From positions 1 through 23,757 of the forward strand of contig CADWAF010001686.1 in assembly GCA_902984215.1 (NCBI GenBank): a stretch of DNA of 23,757 bases. Reading direction: 5' to 3'. Below, piece by piece: positions 9,338 to 18,273 of this stretch. Position 1 is the first letter of the stretch; each line of letters begins with the position of its first letter. Source of the stretch: Willaertia magna (taxonomy: Eukaryota; Heterolobosea; Eutetramitea; Acrasida; Naegleriidae). Position numbers and translations under genes: made by a program. The notes under the pieces were generated by a model that worked only from the letters and a program-made list of their open reading frames with translations, was not told the origin of the DNA and did no database searches.

Positions 9338-10210
9338 ATGGACAATTCTTCTACCTTTTCTGATCCATTTATTGATTCTTTGTCATGCATTGAGTTTGAT
9401 TTATCTTCTCCCTTTCTTAATGAAGAAGTTAATAAGTATTCTTTTGTTAATAACAATTACAACAATAGTAGAGTCAATGGTCCTTCGTCATTACTTCAAT
9501 TTAAAACTTTTAACAAAGCCTTAGATCTTATGAATTCAATTTCCATTCATTGCAATATGGATTTAGAGATTAATAAAAATCAAAAGCCAACTAAACATTC
9601 AGTTTATGTTAATGACAGTTTCAGTATTACAATTCCAAATGACAAGATTTTTTACAATGCAGTAATTGAATTAAGAGTAATTGTAAAGAACGACAACAAT
9701 TTCTATAAAATGTTTAAGGGTGATATGGAATCCACATTAATTGAAAATGTCAAAGAAATTCAAATTTTAGAAAATGACACTTGTGACAGCTTTGTAATTC
9801 CATTAATTGTTAAAAGAGATAATTCCACAAAAAGACAAGTAAGAAAACAAGTAAAACAAATTGTTGAACCAAACTTAAATTCAAAAGATATCAAATGTTC
9901 ACGTAAGATTTGTTTTATTCAAATTATTGACAAGGAAAATAATTTACTTGTAAGAAGTGAATGCTTTTGGTTAAAATCAAAGACTAGAGAAGAATTAAAA
10001 AAAAAGAAACAAGCTAAAAAACTTGCAAAAAAGAAAGACAGCAAGGAGAATAATAAAGACAGTTTTTTAACAAAACAAAAAGAAGAAAGAAAAAAAGAAA
10101 ACAATGAAGAAAGAATGGACGAAAATAGTAACAATACTAATTCTTCAATTTTAGATATTTTACATCAGTCAAGAAAAGAAAGAACAAATTATTCTTTTAA
10201 ATTACAATAA
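9338..10210 (+). CDS. Unknown protein with central beta-rich domain and highly basic C-terminal segment
   Basis: This 290-residue intron-less frame starts at AAAATGGAC. Residues 1-50 are acidic and Ser/Phe-rich (SSTFSDPFIDS). Residues about 60-220 alternate hydrophobic and polar positions as in a beta-sandwich (YVNDSFSITIPNDKI, AVIELRVIVKNDN, ICFIQIIDKENNLLVRSE, CFWLKSKT). From about residue 221 a lysine-rich helix begins (REELKKKKQAKKLAKKK), followed by a charged low-complexity tail. The architecture (acidic N-terminus, folded middle, basic stretch that could be a nuclear signal) resembles a DNA-binding or chromatin protein, but I cannot assign a family. Uninterrupted length and the bias to A or T at third positions support a real gene. 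Confidence 0.78.
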   Translation: MDNSSTFSDPFIDSLSCIEFDLSSPFLNEEVNKYSFVNNNYNNSRVNGPSSLLQFKTFNKALDLMNSISIHCNMDLEINKNQKPTKHSVYVNDSFSITIPNDKIFYNAVIELRVIVKNDNNFYKMFKGDMESTLIENVKEIQILENDTCDSFVIPLIVKRDNSTKRQVRKQVKQIVEPNLNSKDIKCSRKICFIQIIDKENNLLVRSECFWLKSKTREELKKKKQAKKLAKKKDSKENNKDSFLTKQKEERKKENNEERMDENSNNTNSSILDILHQSRKERTNYSFKLQ

Positions 10211-10289
10211 ATTATTTTCTTTTCTTTAATTTAATATCATTAGTTGTGTTTAAAAACAAAGGTTCATTGACAAAAAAAAGTAAATAAAA

Positions 10290-10297
10290 TTTGGCGG
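10290..10297 (+). promoter_or_regulatory. Weak E2F-like site upstream of PRP5
   Basis: TTTGGCGG lies 35 bp before the PRP5 start. It differs from the E2F consensus TTTSSCGC at the last base. It is listed because stronger GCGC sites occur at the same distance upstream of the SFI1-like and MYB genes. Confidence 0.2.
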
Positions 10298-10331
10298 TTG
10301 AAATTTAAAAATAAAAAAAATTAAAAAAAAA

Positions 10332-13300
10332 ATGTCCACTACAAGACATTCAATGCATAATAACCAACAAAAGGGAAGTACCTTTCATATACAACCAAAT
10401 CATAACAATAATACACCTACTACTAATAAAACAATTAGTGATGGAAATGATAAACAAATTTTTGATCAAAATCAACAAAATAAAAGAAAATTTGAAGATT
10501 ATCAAAAAGAACAATTAAAACTTTCTTCTTCTACCTCACTAATTAGCCCAACGTCTACCACATCTAATGTTACCACCAAAGCTCCGATAACAACAAACGT
10601 AGTTGCAACTAATAATGATTCCTCTTCAATCAATAGTACCGCTACCACTAACGATACTAATGCTAGTAGCGGCGGTGAAAGCGCAGTAGATAAGAAGAAG
10701 GCTAGATTAGAGGCTTGGAAAAAAAAGAAGGAATTATTAGGAATTTCTGCTAATGGTACTGCTACTAGTTCTCCTCCAACTTCTTCTACTACTGTTGTTC
10801 AGCCTTCTACGGAATCTACAACTACTAGCAATGATTTAACTGAAAGTAAGAAGGCTAATACCAGCGCAAGTATGATAACAGCAACTAATGATAAAAGTAC
10901 TATTTCTAAGGCTTCTGTGTTAGGATCGTCGTTAGCTAGTGCTAATAACGCTAGTGCGATAACTACTGCTAAGAAACCTTTAATTGTTGCATCATTGGGA
11001 GCAAAGAAAGTAAATAATAATGTAAATACAATGATGGATATGGATGAGATGAATGATAGTATGAATAATAATTTAAAGAAAGATAATGTAATGAATGATG
11101 ATGATGATGATGATGATCCATTAGAACAATTTATGAATACAGTTCACCATAAAATTGAAGAAGAAGAAAAACAAAAAAAGAAACAACTGACTACTAACAA
11201 TACAACAAATTTAAAGAAAGAAGTAATTTTATCGAATAATGATGAAGATACAATTGGTATTTTAGATTCCTATTTTATCGCAAAAGAAGAATTAGAAGAT
11301 AATCATCATGGCATGAATAAAGAACCAGGTAATACTGCTAATAATTTAGAATTAAAAAAAGAATTGAAAAAAGTAAATCATGATTTAATTAACTATCCAA
11401 CAATACGTAAAAACTTTTTAGTTTTATCAAACAAGTATAAAAATTTAACGGAAACGGAAAAGTTAAATTTACGTAAAAATTTTGGAAATATTAAAGTTTA
11501 CGGTAAAGATATTCCACCACCAATTAAAGAGTTTTATTCTTTAGGTTTGAATGAACAAGTTTTAAATGTAATTGAAAAGAAAATGAAGTATAAAGAATGT
11601 TTTCCAATTCAAGCACAAGCAATACCTTGTATAATGAGTGGTAGAGATGTTATTGGTATTGCAAGAACTGGAAGTGGTAAAACATTAGCTTATGTATTAC
11701 CTTTATTAAGACACGTTTTAGATCAAGTAAATGATCCAAATATTTATGGTAGTTCTGAAAGTAATAATAATAGTGGTTTAAAAAAGGGACCTATTGGTGT
11801 GATTTTAGTTCCAACTAGAGAGTTAGCAGTACAGATAACGAGTGAGATTAATAAATTTTTAAAAGAATTAAGATATTTACATGTATTGTGTGCAGTTGGA
11901 GGTACACCAATAAGTGAACAAATTTCTGAATTAAAGAAACATGATACATGTATTGTAGTTGCTACACCTGGTAGATTAGTTGAATTATTAGTTGCAAACA
12001 AAGGTAAAGTAATTAATTTATATTATACATCCTTTGTTGTATTAGATGAAGCAGATAGATTATTTGATGAAGGATTTGGTTATCAAGTTATGAAAATTTT
12101 AGATAATATTAGACCAGATAGACAATTAGTTATGTTTTCAGCTACTTTTCCAAGAGTATTAGAAGCATTAGCTAAAAAGATATTAAATAATCCAATTGAA
12201 ATAAATATTGGAAATAAAGCAGTGGCATGTGATCACATTAAACAATATGTAGAACTATTTGAAAATGAAGATACAAAAGTATTAAAATTATTAGAATTAT
12301 TAGGTAAATATTATACTAAAAATGGAAATATAATTATCTTTGTAGATTCACAAAATCAAGTAGGTCATTTATATTCACAATTATTAAATTATGGATATAA
12401 AGATGAAATTTCAACATTACATGGTGGAATGGATCAAATTGAAAGAGATTTAACATTAGATGATTTTAAACATTTAAAAACAAATATTTTAATAACAACA
12501 AGTATAAGTAGTAGAGGATTAGATGTACCAGAATGTCATTTAGTTATAAATTATAATTGTCCAGATCATTATGAAGATTATATTCATCGTATTGGTAGAA
12601 CAGGTAGAGCAAATAGAGAAGGTACAGCATATACTTTTATTTTAAAAGGAAAAGATGATAAATATTTAAATGAAGTAATTATTAAAGCATTAAAAAAAAG
12701 TAATCAAAATATACCAAATGAAATTTTAGAATTAAATGATTTATATTTAAAGAAAATTAAATTTGGTATCATCCACGATAATTATCATAAACGTAAAGGA
12801 AATGGTTTTATTAATACAAGTGGATATAAATTTAATTTTGAAGAAACTTTAATGAAAAAGGAAGAAAAAAAATTACAACAATTATCTTATGTTTTATCAC
12901 ATAATTCTTCTACACAAGATGATAATAACACGTCATTATTACAAGAAGAAGATTTAGATATACCACAACATTTATTAGAGAAACAACAAGAAAAAGAAAA
13001 GGAACAACAACAAAAAAAGAAAAAAGAATGGAACATGTTAGAAAAAGCAGCACATGTAGCAGAAGTTGCAGTTAAAGATATTATTCCAAATGAAGAAATG
13101 GATATGGAAATTGAAAAGGCAAAATTATTTGCAGCTGCCTTAACAGTACAACAATCACAACAATTAAAACAACAAGAAAAAGTTTTTAAACAATCCATTT
13201 TAAATTCAATTATTTTATATAATGGTATTTACGTTACAGAAATTGAAGTAAATGATTTACCTTATCCATTAAGAAATGAATTAACTTATAAAAAGGAATT

Positions 13301-13487
13301 TAAATATGAATTGGAAAATTTATTTATGAATGTAAATATGGAAGTGAAGGGAATGTATATTCCACCTGATAAAATAAATAGTGGTGGTAATCAACAGGTT
13401 AGGAAATTGTATATTAGATTGGAAGGAAAGGAAGAAGAACAAGTGCAAAGAGCTAGAAATTATATTTTAAATAAAATGAAATTGTAA
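10332..13487 (+). CDS. PRP5: DEAD-box RNA helicase PRP5/DDX46 (spliceosome)
   Basis: The product is 1051 residues with no introns. It is an ATP-dependent helicase that remodels U2 snRNP and helps it bind the branch point during prespliceosome assembly. All helicase motifs are visible: Q motif FPIQAQAIP (about 423), I ARTGSGKT (about 444), Ia PTRELA (about 493), Ib TPGR, II DEAD (about 572), III SAT (about 602), V SRGLD (about 727), VI HRIGRTGRA (about 752). PRP5-specific marks outside the core separate it from other DEAD-box proteins: the KKARLEAWKKKKE helix (about 121-133), the acidic DDDDDPLEQFM motif (about 258-268), and a KH-like C-terminus with a KGMYIPP element. The first 110 and residues 140-250 are Ser/Thr/Asn-rich low complexity. 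Start is ATGTCC after an A-rich leader. Confidence 0.96.
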   Translation: MSTTRHSMHNNQQKGSTFHIQPNHNNNTPTTNKTISDGNDKQIFDQNQQNKRKFEDYQKEQLKLSSSTSLISPTSTTSNVTTKAPITTNVVATNNDSSSINSTATTNDTNASSGGESAVDKKKARLEAWKKKKELLGISANGTATSSPPTSSTTVVQPSTESTTTSNDLTESKKANTSASMITATNDKSTISKASVLGSSLASANNASAITTAKKPLIVASLGAKKVNNNVNTMMDMDEMNDSMNNNLKKDNVMNDDDDDDDPLEQFMNTVHHKIEEEEKQKKKQLTTNNTTNLKKEVILSNNDEDTIGILDSYFIAKEELEDNHHGMNKEPGNTANNLELKKELKKVNHDLINYPTIRKNFLVLSNKYKNLTETEKLNLRKNFGNIKVYGKDIPPPIKEFYSLGLNEQVLNVIEKKMKYKECFPIQAQAIPCIMSGRDVIGIARTGSGKTLAYVLPLLRHVLDQVNDPNIYGSSESNNNSGLKKGPIGVILVPTRELAVQITSEINKFLKELRYLHVLCAVGGTPISEQISELKKHDTCIVVATPGRLVELLVANKGKVINLYYTSFVVLDEADRLFDEGFGYQVMKILDNIRPDRQLVMFSATFPRVLEALAKKILNNPIEINIGNKAVACDHIKQYVELFENEDTKVLKLLELLGKYYTKNGNIIIFVDSQNQVGHLYSQLLNYGYKDEISTLHGGMDQIERDLTLDDFKHLKTNILITTSISSRGLDVPECHLVINYNCPDHYEDYIHRIGRTGRANREGTAYTFILKGKDDKYLNEVIIKALKKSNQNIPNEILELNDLYLKKIKFGIIHDNYHKRKGNGFINTSGYKFNFEETLMKKEEKKLQQLSYVLSHNSSTQDDNNTSLLQEEDLDIPQHLLEKQQEKEKEQQQKKKKEWNMLEKAAHVAEVAVKDIIPNEEMDMEIEKAKLFAAALTVQQSQQLKQQEKVFKQSILNSIILYNGIYVTEIEVNDLPYPLRNELTYKKEFKYELENLFMNVNMEVKGMYIPPDKINSGGNQQVRKLYIRLEGKEEEQVQRARNYILNKMKL

Positions 13488-13567
13488 TTTTTTTTATTGT
13501 AAATTAATATTATTTGTAATTTATTGTAAAATATTTTGTAAGATTAATAATTTTTTTTAAAAAAAAA

Positions 13568-13756
13568 ATGTTTTTAAATAATGACAGCAGTGACAGTAAA
13601 GATGACATGAGTGACATCAGCAGTGACAATAATAGTAATGAAATAATTCTGTTTGAATTTATTTCTGCTTTTTATGAACATTTTAAAATTATTAAAAAAT
13701 TAAATATTATTTACATTACAATAATAAAATACAAACTAGTACTTATTTTCAAATAA
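13568..13756 (+). CDS. Doubtful small ORF, acidic N-terminus
   Basis: Starting at an A-rich leader plus ATG, 62 codons begin with an acidic Ser/Asp run (SSDSKDDMSDISSDNN) and then turn into an A/T-rich hydrophobic stretch that looks intronic. A splice from GTAATG (13635) to AAAAAG (13764) would be in frame, giving a product of about 50 residues ending LKQFNNG. That model rests on two weak sites. It may be a short acidic gene, the first exon of something larger, or a leader ORF of the next one. Confidence 0.25.
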   Translation: MFLNNDSSDSKDDMSDISSDNNSNEIILFEFISAFYEHFKIIKKLNIIYITIIKYKLVLIFK

Positions 13757-13842
13757 AAAAAAAGAACAAGATGAAATTTTATTAACAAATTTTGAATATT
13801 TTCAATTAAAAGAAAATTTTGAAAATTTAAAACAATTTAATA

Positions 13843-14064
13843 ATGGATGATTTTAATGAATATATGGGAAGACAATTGGGAGATTCAACTGTTATCATTT
13901 ATTATAATTTACAAAATAATTTACAATATAATATTTATTCTTTTTATATTAGTGAAGGAAAAGTGGCCAATAATTTTAGAATGAAATTAAAAAATTTACA
14001 AAAAACAAGTAATAATAATAAAAGTAATAAAAACAAGAGTAATTCTACTTGTATCGTATTATAG
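13843..14064 (+). CDS. Small ORF ending in a CAAX-like prenylation motif
   Basis: The 73-codon frame from an ATG ends in a Lys/Asn-rich segment and then STCIVL-stop. Cys-Ile-Val-Leu at the exact C-terminus after a basic stretch matches the CAAX pattern for geranylgeranylation (Leu in the last place), as in Rho/Rap-type GTPases and G-protein gamma subunits. No GTP-binding motif is present, and the length is near that of a gamma subunit but the sequence does not match that family by eye. It may also be the last exon of a spliced gene. Confidence is low because the ORF is short and surrounded by A/T-rich sequence. Confidence 0.35.
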   Translation: MDDFNEYMGRQLGDSTVIIYYNLQNNLQYNIYSFYISEGKVANNFRMKLKNLQKTSNNNKSNKNKSNSTCIVL

Positions 14065-14467
14065 GTATTTAAAAGTTAAAAATTTATACAATTTTTGATT
14101 TTGTAACAACAATACAAATTTATACAAATTTAATCAAAATCAAAACTAAAATCAACTTTTTTTAAATCTAATATGCACATTAATTTACTAATTTATCAAA
14201 AAATCCTTTTTAATGACATGAACTCAAAAGCTAAACATTAGTGAACACAACCCACTCACCCAGTCACCAACTCACTCATTTACTACTCATTTACCAATCT
14301 CATTTACCTTTTAAAACAACAAACTACAAACAAACAAACTATAAAACGTTTCTAATAGAAAACTGAACTACAAAAAAATCAAATTTCAAAAACAAAAAAA
14401 TTATTTAAGGTTTGTTATAATAATACAATCAAATAAAATAAGGTTATTTCAACAAAGCAAAGAAGAA
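14065..14467. other. Intergenic stretch with G-poor, C/A-rich patch
   Basis: No gene is seen. Around 14236-14340 one strand is very poor in G and has imperfect repeats of CTCAC and CTCATTTAC, followed by ACAAACAAAC runs. The remainder is A/T-rich and probably includes the promoter of the gene starting at 14468. Confidence 0.4.
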
Positions 14468-15222
14468 ATGTTAGTTAATAATAATAACAATCATGAATTG
14501 TATGAAAAAAGTCATACAACAATTAATAATAATAATCAACAACAACAACAACAACACTTTCCATTGTTTAATGCTACAGTCAATTCAATCCTAACTACTA
14601 ATCGTCAACAACAACAACAACAACAACAACATACAATAACTAGAAAGAATTCATTAAATACAACAAACAGTAAGTACTTAATGAACAATTATAATTCTTA
14701 TTTTTTGTATTAATGATAACTATTTGTTACGTTTACTATTATTATTAAAAAGAGGTAGCAATAAAAGATACTGAAAGAGCAACAGCAACAACAGCAACAA
14801 CAACAGCAATAATTAGAAGTACAACAACAACAACAACAGCATTGCCTTTATTTTCATTCAATAGTTATTTCTTACAACCTACTTCTCATGCCTTTGTATT
14901 TTCTTTTAATAGCAAGCATACTGATACTGAAACAACAACAACAACAACAACTAGTACAACAACTAATAAGCTTTATAATAACAGTAAGGCTTGTAAGAAT
15001 ATTGAAGATAATAACAATGCTTCAAATCTAGGTAAAAGAAAACGAAAGAATCAAATGGAAGATGAAGAAGAATATTATGATAGTAATAATGAAGAAGGTT
15101 TTTGTATTATACCCTTAGAAGAAGAAGAAGAAGAGAAAATGAATTCAGATGACGTACAACAAGTTAAAATGAAAAGGCTTGGGGCAAGTACAAGTACAAG
15201 TGGTTTTTTCTTCTTTCACTAA
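14468..15222 (+). CDS. Spliced Gln/Thr-rich, probably nuclear, low-complexity protein
   Basis: Exon 1 (14468-14669) and exon 2 (14753-15222) join in frame to give 223 residues. The donor is GTAAGT, and the acceptor is AG at 14751-14752 (or 14757-14758, two residues shorter). Exon 1 encodes Asn runs and two Gln runs (6 and 8). Exon 2 begins with Ala/Thr repeats and Thr runs, then a short hydrophobic stretch (ALPLFSFNSYFLQ), a strong basic signal (GKRKRKNQ), and acidic runs (EDEEEYY, PLEEEEEEK). The KRKRK motif next to acidic stretches suggests a nuclear protein. No folded domain is recognised. Exon 2 alone has no ATG near its start, which supports the splice. Confidence 0.6.
14537..14840 (+). 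repeat. CAA/ACA microsatellite cluster
   Basis: Pure CAA runs occur at 14537-14556 and 14606-14630, and mixed GCA/ACA runs at 14779-14841 after the intron. A further ACA run is at about 14933-14950. Read in the two exon frames, the same triplet gives Gln before the intron and Thr after it. Confidence 0.85.
14670..14752 (+). other. Probable intron of the Gln/Thr-rich gene
   Basis: The 83-nt segment starts GTAAGT and ends TTAAAAAG. It contains in-frame stops in the upstream frame. Removing it joins phase-1 exon 1 to an open exon 2. The alternative acceptor at 14758 gives an 89-nt intron in the same frame. Confidence 0.6.
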
Positions 15223-15402
15223 CTGCTGTTAGTTAGTAACAATGCTTGTCCATTCATTGATCATTATTATCTTTTGGTAGTAACGTTGAAAGTACAGTTG
15301 TATCATTATACTTTTAATAATAAACTATTTTTAATAAAAACAATCATCCAGGTTGTCTTGTTAATAAATTCTGAAAAGTAATTTTGAAGAACAGATATTT
15401 AT

Positions 15403-17115
15403 TTAATCTCTAGTTGAATATAATTCTTGTAAATGCCTTAAATGTTCCTTAATTGTTTTAGTTAAGGCTGAACTAGTTAATACTTGTCTTTGTTTATTAT
15501 CCTTACTGTTATTGGTACTATTATTATTATTCTCATCTCCCAGTGTACTATGTTCATACAAATGATGCAATAAAGTAATCTTCTTTCCCTTCTTTATCTT
15601 CTTCCTAGAGTTGTAGCCTTCCCGTTCTTCTTCTTCTTCCAAAACAAAGTGAGGTAAAAAACCCAATTGACTTTTCCAATAAATAAAAAATTTACGTTTC
15701 AATAAAAAAGAACGAACTTGAATAGCTTTAGCTAACAATTCATCTTTACGTTTTTTCAATTGTGCATACTTCTTCCACGTAGAAAAGGATCTTAACAACA
15801 AATTAAAGTAAATGAAATTACTTGTTGTTTGACTATTCACCTTATTATTATTATAAGTAGTGTTATAAGTATTATTATTAATTGATAAGGTTGGAACTTG
15901 AAGAAATCTTTGCATTGAAAGAATTGTACTTGTTATCTTATTCATTGAAATTAATAAATGTAATTTAATATTATAGAAATGATCTGCTTTAGCCTTTAAC
16001 AATCTCATATAACGTCTATGTTCTAAATACTCTTTAAAAGAATTTAAACCTTTTCTTAATAAAACTTCTTTATATTTTCTGTCAGCTCTAGCCTTTAAAA
16101 CTAAATTTATTCTTCTATAATAGATATAATCTCTCCATTGAGTAAAGCTTATTTTCAATAACTTTCTATGATATGTTATTAAAGCAATCTTAATTTGCAT
16201 ATCTTCTTTTCTTCTTTCCTTTTCTAACTTTTCTAACGACAAGCCTTTCGTAGTTTTTTCTTCTTCTTCTTCTTTAAGTTTTCTTTTTGTTCTTTCTGTT
16301 CTTTGGTTTCTTTCTTCTTTTATTGAAGAAGACGATAATCGTGTTGTTGAATGTTTTAAAGCCTTAAAAGTTTTTCTTAAAAGAATAATTTGAATTAATT
16401 TTTCTTCAACACAAAAACTTCTCCATGAATTAAATACTTTTCTTAACAATATATAATGATAATGTTTAATAACTAATTCTAATTTAACATTTTTAATCTC
16501 TCTTTCTCTAGCCTTATCCTCTTCCTTATTGTATCTATCTTTCTCATTCACTTCTTCATTCTCAACTTTGTTCTCAACTTTAATCTTGCCTTTAAAATCG
16601 TTCTCGCCTCTAAGTGCGTCTAACTCAAAAAGTTCCAACTCTTCCTGAAAGAAACTATTAGAGGCACTCGCACTATTAGAAAGCAGTAAAAAGGAAAAAT
16701 CGTTGTAATTCAACAAAGGGGATAATATTTCGCTGCTATCATTGTTATTTTGTTTTGGTGGATCGTTGTCAATAGCTTTTGCGACTAACTTAAAACTTTT
16801 TATTTGAAATTTAATTTTCCATAAATTAAATAATTTAAATAATAGATTTTTATTATAATAATTAATAGCCTTAGCATTCATATATTTTTCTCTATATCTT
16901 TGTTTAACAAATAATTCATCATTCTTTTCTGAGCTGTCTTCTTCTTCGGAATAAAAACAACAAGATAACGATGAACAAGTACTTGTTTGTTTATCGTCTT
17001 TATTCAATAAACTATTATTACTTCTTTTATTATTAGCTTTATCATCAATTGCTTTGTTAATATTTGTTTCCGCGGAAAACGAGGCCTTGTTTAATTTTAC
17101 ATTCATTAAGGGCAT
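15403..17115 (-). CDS. SFI1-like centrin-binding repeat protein
   Basis: The product is 570 residues with at least five clear and one degenerate copy of the SFI1 signature LLxxxFxxW: LLFKLFNLW (91-99), LLRKVFNSW (223-231), LLKISFTQW (319-327), LLRKGLNSF (352-360, Trp replaced), LLLRSFSTW (439-447) and LLKRKFFIYW (471-480, one extra residue). SFI1 proteins form a long helix at centrosomes or basal bodies that binds one centrin per repeat. Repeats here are unevenly spaced, with long acidic and Glu/Lys-rich inserts between them, and total length is much shorter than yeast SFI1 (946 residues). An out-of-frame ATG overlaps four bases upstream of the chosen start (MPLMNVKL); Met4 is an alternative. 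A TTTGGCGC site lies about 35 bp upstream. Confidence 0.82.
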   Translation of the reverse strand: MPLMNVKLNKASFSAETNINKAIDDKANNKRSNNSLLNKDDKQTSTCSSLSCCFYSEEEDSSEKNDELFVKQRYREKYMNAKAINYYNKNLLFKLFNLWKIKFQIKSFKLVAKAIDNDPPKQNNNDSSEILSPLLNYNDFSFLLLSNSASASNSFFQEELELFELDALRGENDFKGKIKVENKVENEEVNEKDRYNKEEDKAREREIKNVKLELVIKHYHYILLRKVFNSWRSFCVEEKLIQIILLRKTFKALKHSTTRLSSSSIKEERNQRTERTKRKLKEEEEEKTTKGLSLEKLEKERRKEDMQIKIALITYHRKLLKISFTQWRDYIYYRRINLVLKARADRKYKEVLLRKGLNSFKEYLEHRRYMRLLKAKADHFYNIKLHLLISMNKITSTILSMQRFLQVPTLSINNNTYNTTYNNNKVNSQTTSNFIYFNLLLRSFSTWKKYAQLKKRKDELLAKAIQVRSFLLKRKFFIYWKSQLGFLPHFVLEEEEEREGYNSRKKIKKGKKITLLHHLYEHSTLGDENNNNSTNNSKDNKQRQVLTSSALTKTIKEHLRHLQELYSTRD

Positions 17116-17149
17116 TCATTATTTTTTTTTGAAAATTTTTTATTTTTTA

Positions 17150-17157
17150 GCGCCAAA
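17150..17157 (-). promoter_or_regulatory. E2F-like site upstream of the SFI1-like gene
   Basis: On the minus strand this reads TTTGGCGC, an exact match to the E2F/DP consensus TTTSSCGC, about 35 bp before the start codon. In an A+T-rich genome such a GC-rich octamer in a promoter is uncommon. A cell-cycle factor site would suit a centrosome-duplication gene. Confidence 0.4.
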
Positions 17158-17302
17158 TGCTTACGACTTTTTTTAAAAAAATATTTTTCACTTTCAAATG
17201 TCATACAAATCACTGACTAGCACGATTAGAGTGAGTGAACGCAACAGTGTTATGTATTAATAACGTTATTTATTTTAATTGATAAAATCCATTAAGGATG
17301 AA

Positions 17303-17896
17303 TTAATATTTAGTAATATTAAAAGTTAAATATTTACAACCTTTTTGTTTTAATTGTGTAGAATGAACACCTGCCTTAAAATCAAAAAATTCATTCACCT
17401 CAAATTTTGCAGTTTTTACTTTCTTATTGTTTTTACCTAAAGCCTTACCAGCAGGTAATTGTTGTCTTTCTTTTAACCTTTTTTCTCCTCTCTTTACAAC
17501 AGTAGAGGCTACGCTTATCACTCTTTCTTTTTGTTGTTTAGTTTCTATAAACGGTTTGACCATAGTTGTTGTTGGTAAATTGCTTTGCTTTATGATTGCA
17601 TTGTTGTTCAACAACACATTTGGTTTATTTAATTGTTGTTGTTGTTGTTGTTGTTCTTTCACATTAGTTATTTGTGAGAAGTAGATATAGTCAGTTGTCA
17701 TTTGCAGTGGAAAACTCTGTAGTTTGACTTCTTCTTTTGGTTGAGTTGTTGCTGTTCTCTCGTAAAATTCTCTCATTGAATTACACATAAATAAAGGTGA
17801 ATAATTATTCATCAAAACCATCCTTTCATATAACGAACAAAAATCTTTAAAACTAGGCAAAGGACTGCTAATTGTGACGTTTCTTGCGTTTGACAT
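17303..17896 (-). CDS. Unknown protein with conserved FFDFKAG/GCKYLTFN tail, copy 2
   Basis: This 197-residue, intron-less relative of the protein at 1195-1668 has the same three blocks: SPLPSFKDFC (about 11-20), FMCNSMREFYERT (about 36-48), and the C-terminal tail with KKVKTAKFE, NEFFDFKAG, HSTQLKQ and GCKYLTFN. It is 40 residues longer, mostly from a central linker with an eight-Gln run (17633-17655) and Lys/Arg-rich parts. The strict conservation of the tail against a diverged linker argues for selection on the tail. Right upstream, 17897-18273 matches sequence beside the truncated third copy, so this gene belongs to a tandem duplication. Function unknown. ATGTCAAACGC is the start, comparable to the ATGTCAGAAGC of copy 1. 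Confidence 0.78.
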   Translation of the reverse strand: MSNARNVTISSPLPSFKDFCSLYERMVLMNNYSPLFMCNSMREFYERTATTQPKEEVKLQSFPLQMTTDYIYFSQITNVKEQQQQQQQLNKPNVLLNNNAIIKQSNLPTTTMVKPFIETKQQKERVISVASTVVKRGEKRLKERQQLPAGKALGKNNKKVKTAKFEVNEFFDFKAGVHSTQLKQKGCKYLTFNITKY

Positions 17897-18273
17897 TTTA
17901 AATAATTTTAAATTTTAAATTAATTAATATCACGAGCGCAAATGTTAAAATATTTTCCCTTTCACTTTCTAAACGAGGAGAAACTTTGAATTAAAAGAAT
18001 TCTTAATGGAGTTAATTGTAAATTTTGGAAAAATAAATTTAGTAACAAATTCAATCAAACGCTTTAATTAATTAAAAATGTATACATTTGATTCAAGCAA
18101 TTTGATTTAAAAGTATGTCAGATTGGTGGACTACCATTAAAGAATAATTTACTTGTAAGATTTGTAGATAATGGCTATTACTTTCTTTTTTGATTTCTTT
18201 TTCTGTCTATAAATATTTAGGTACTGAATATACAAGTAAGTACCCATTAGGGAAGATGTGATAATATCTATGA
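17897..18273 (-). repeat. Upstream half of a tandem duplication, with MYB gene 3' remnant
   Basis: Pieces match 18631-18917 in order: AAACGAGGAGAAACTTT (17973 onward against AAACGAGGGGAAACTTT), a TTTGATTCAA...TTTGAT element, the 20-bp GATAATGGCTATTACTTTCT, and finally GATGTGATAATATCT. The last one equals, on the minus strand, the DIITSS codons near the stop of the MYB gene. The flanking CCCATTAGGG/CTCATTTGAG bases also align. The duplicated unit therefore ran from the small family gene into the end of the MYB coding region. Confidence 0.7.

Noticed and set aside
9262..9456. Minus-strand frame that could be an upstream exon of the island at 9110-9262
   Set aside because: It overlaps the start of the well-supported gene at 9338-10210 and would need a weak donor (GTAGAAG).
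9919..10134. Minus-strand frame rich in Phe, Leu and Ser
   Set aside because: It is the complement of the Lys-rich tail of the gene at 9338; such complements always look hydrophobic.
12887..13198. Cys/Phe-rich minus-strand frame inside PRP5
   Set aside because: It is the complement of Gln/Lys-rich codons; no independent support.
17427..17684. Cys-rich plus-strand frame
   Set aside because: The Cys run is the complement of the Gln run in family copy 2, which has a paralogue on the minus strand.
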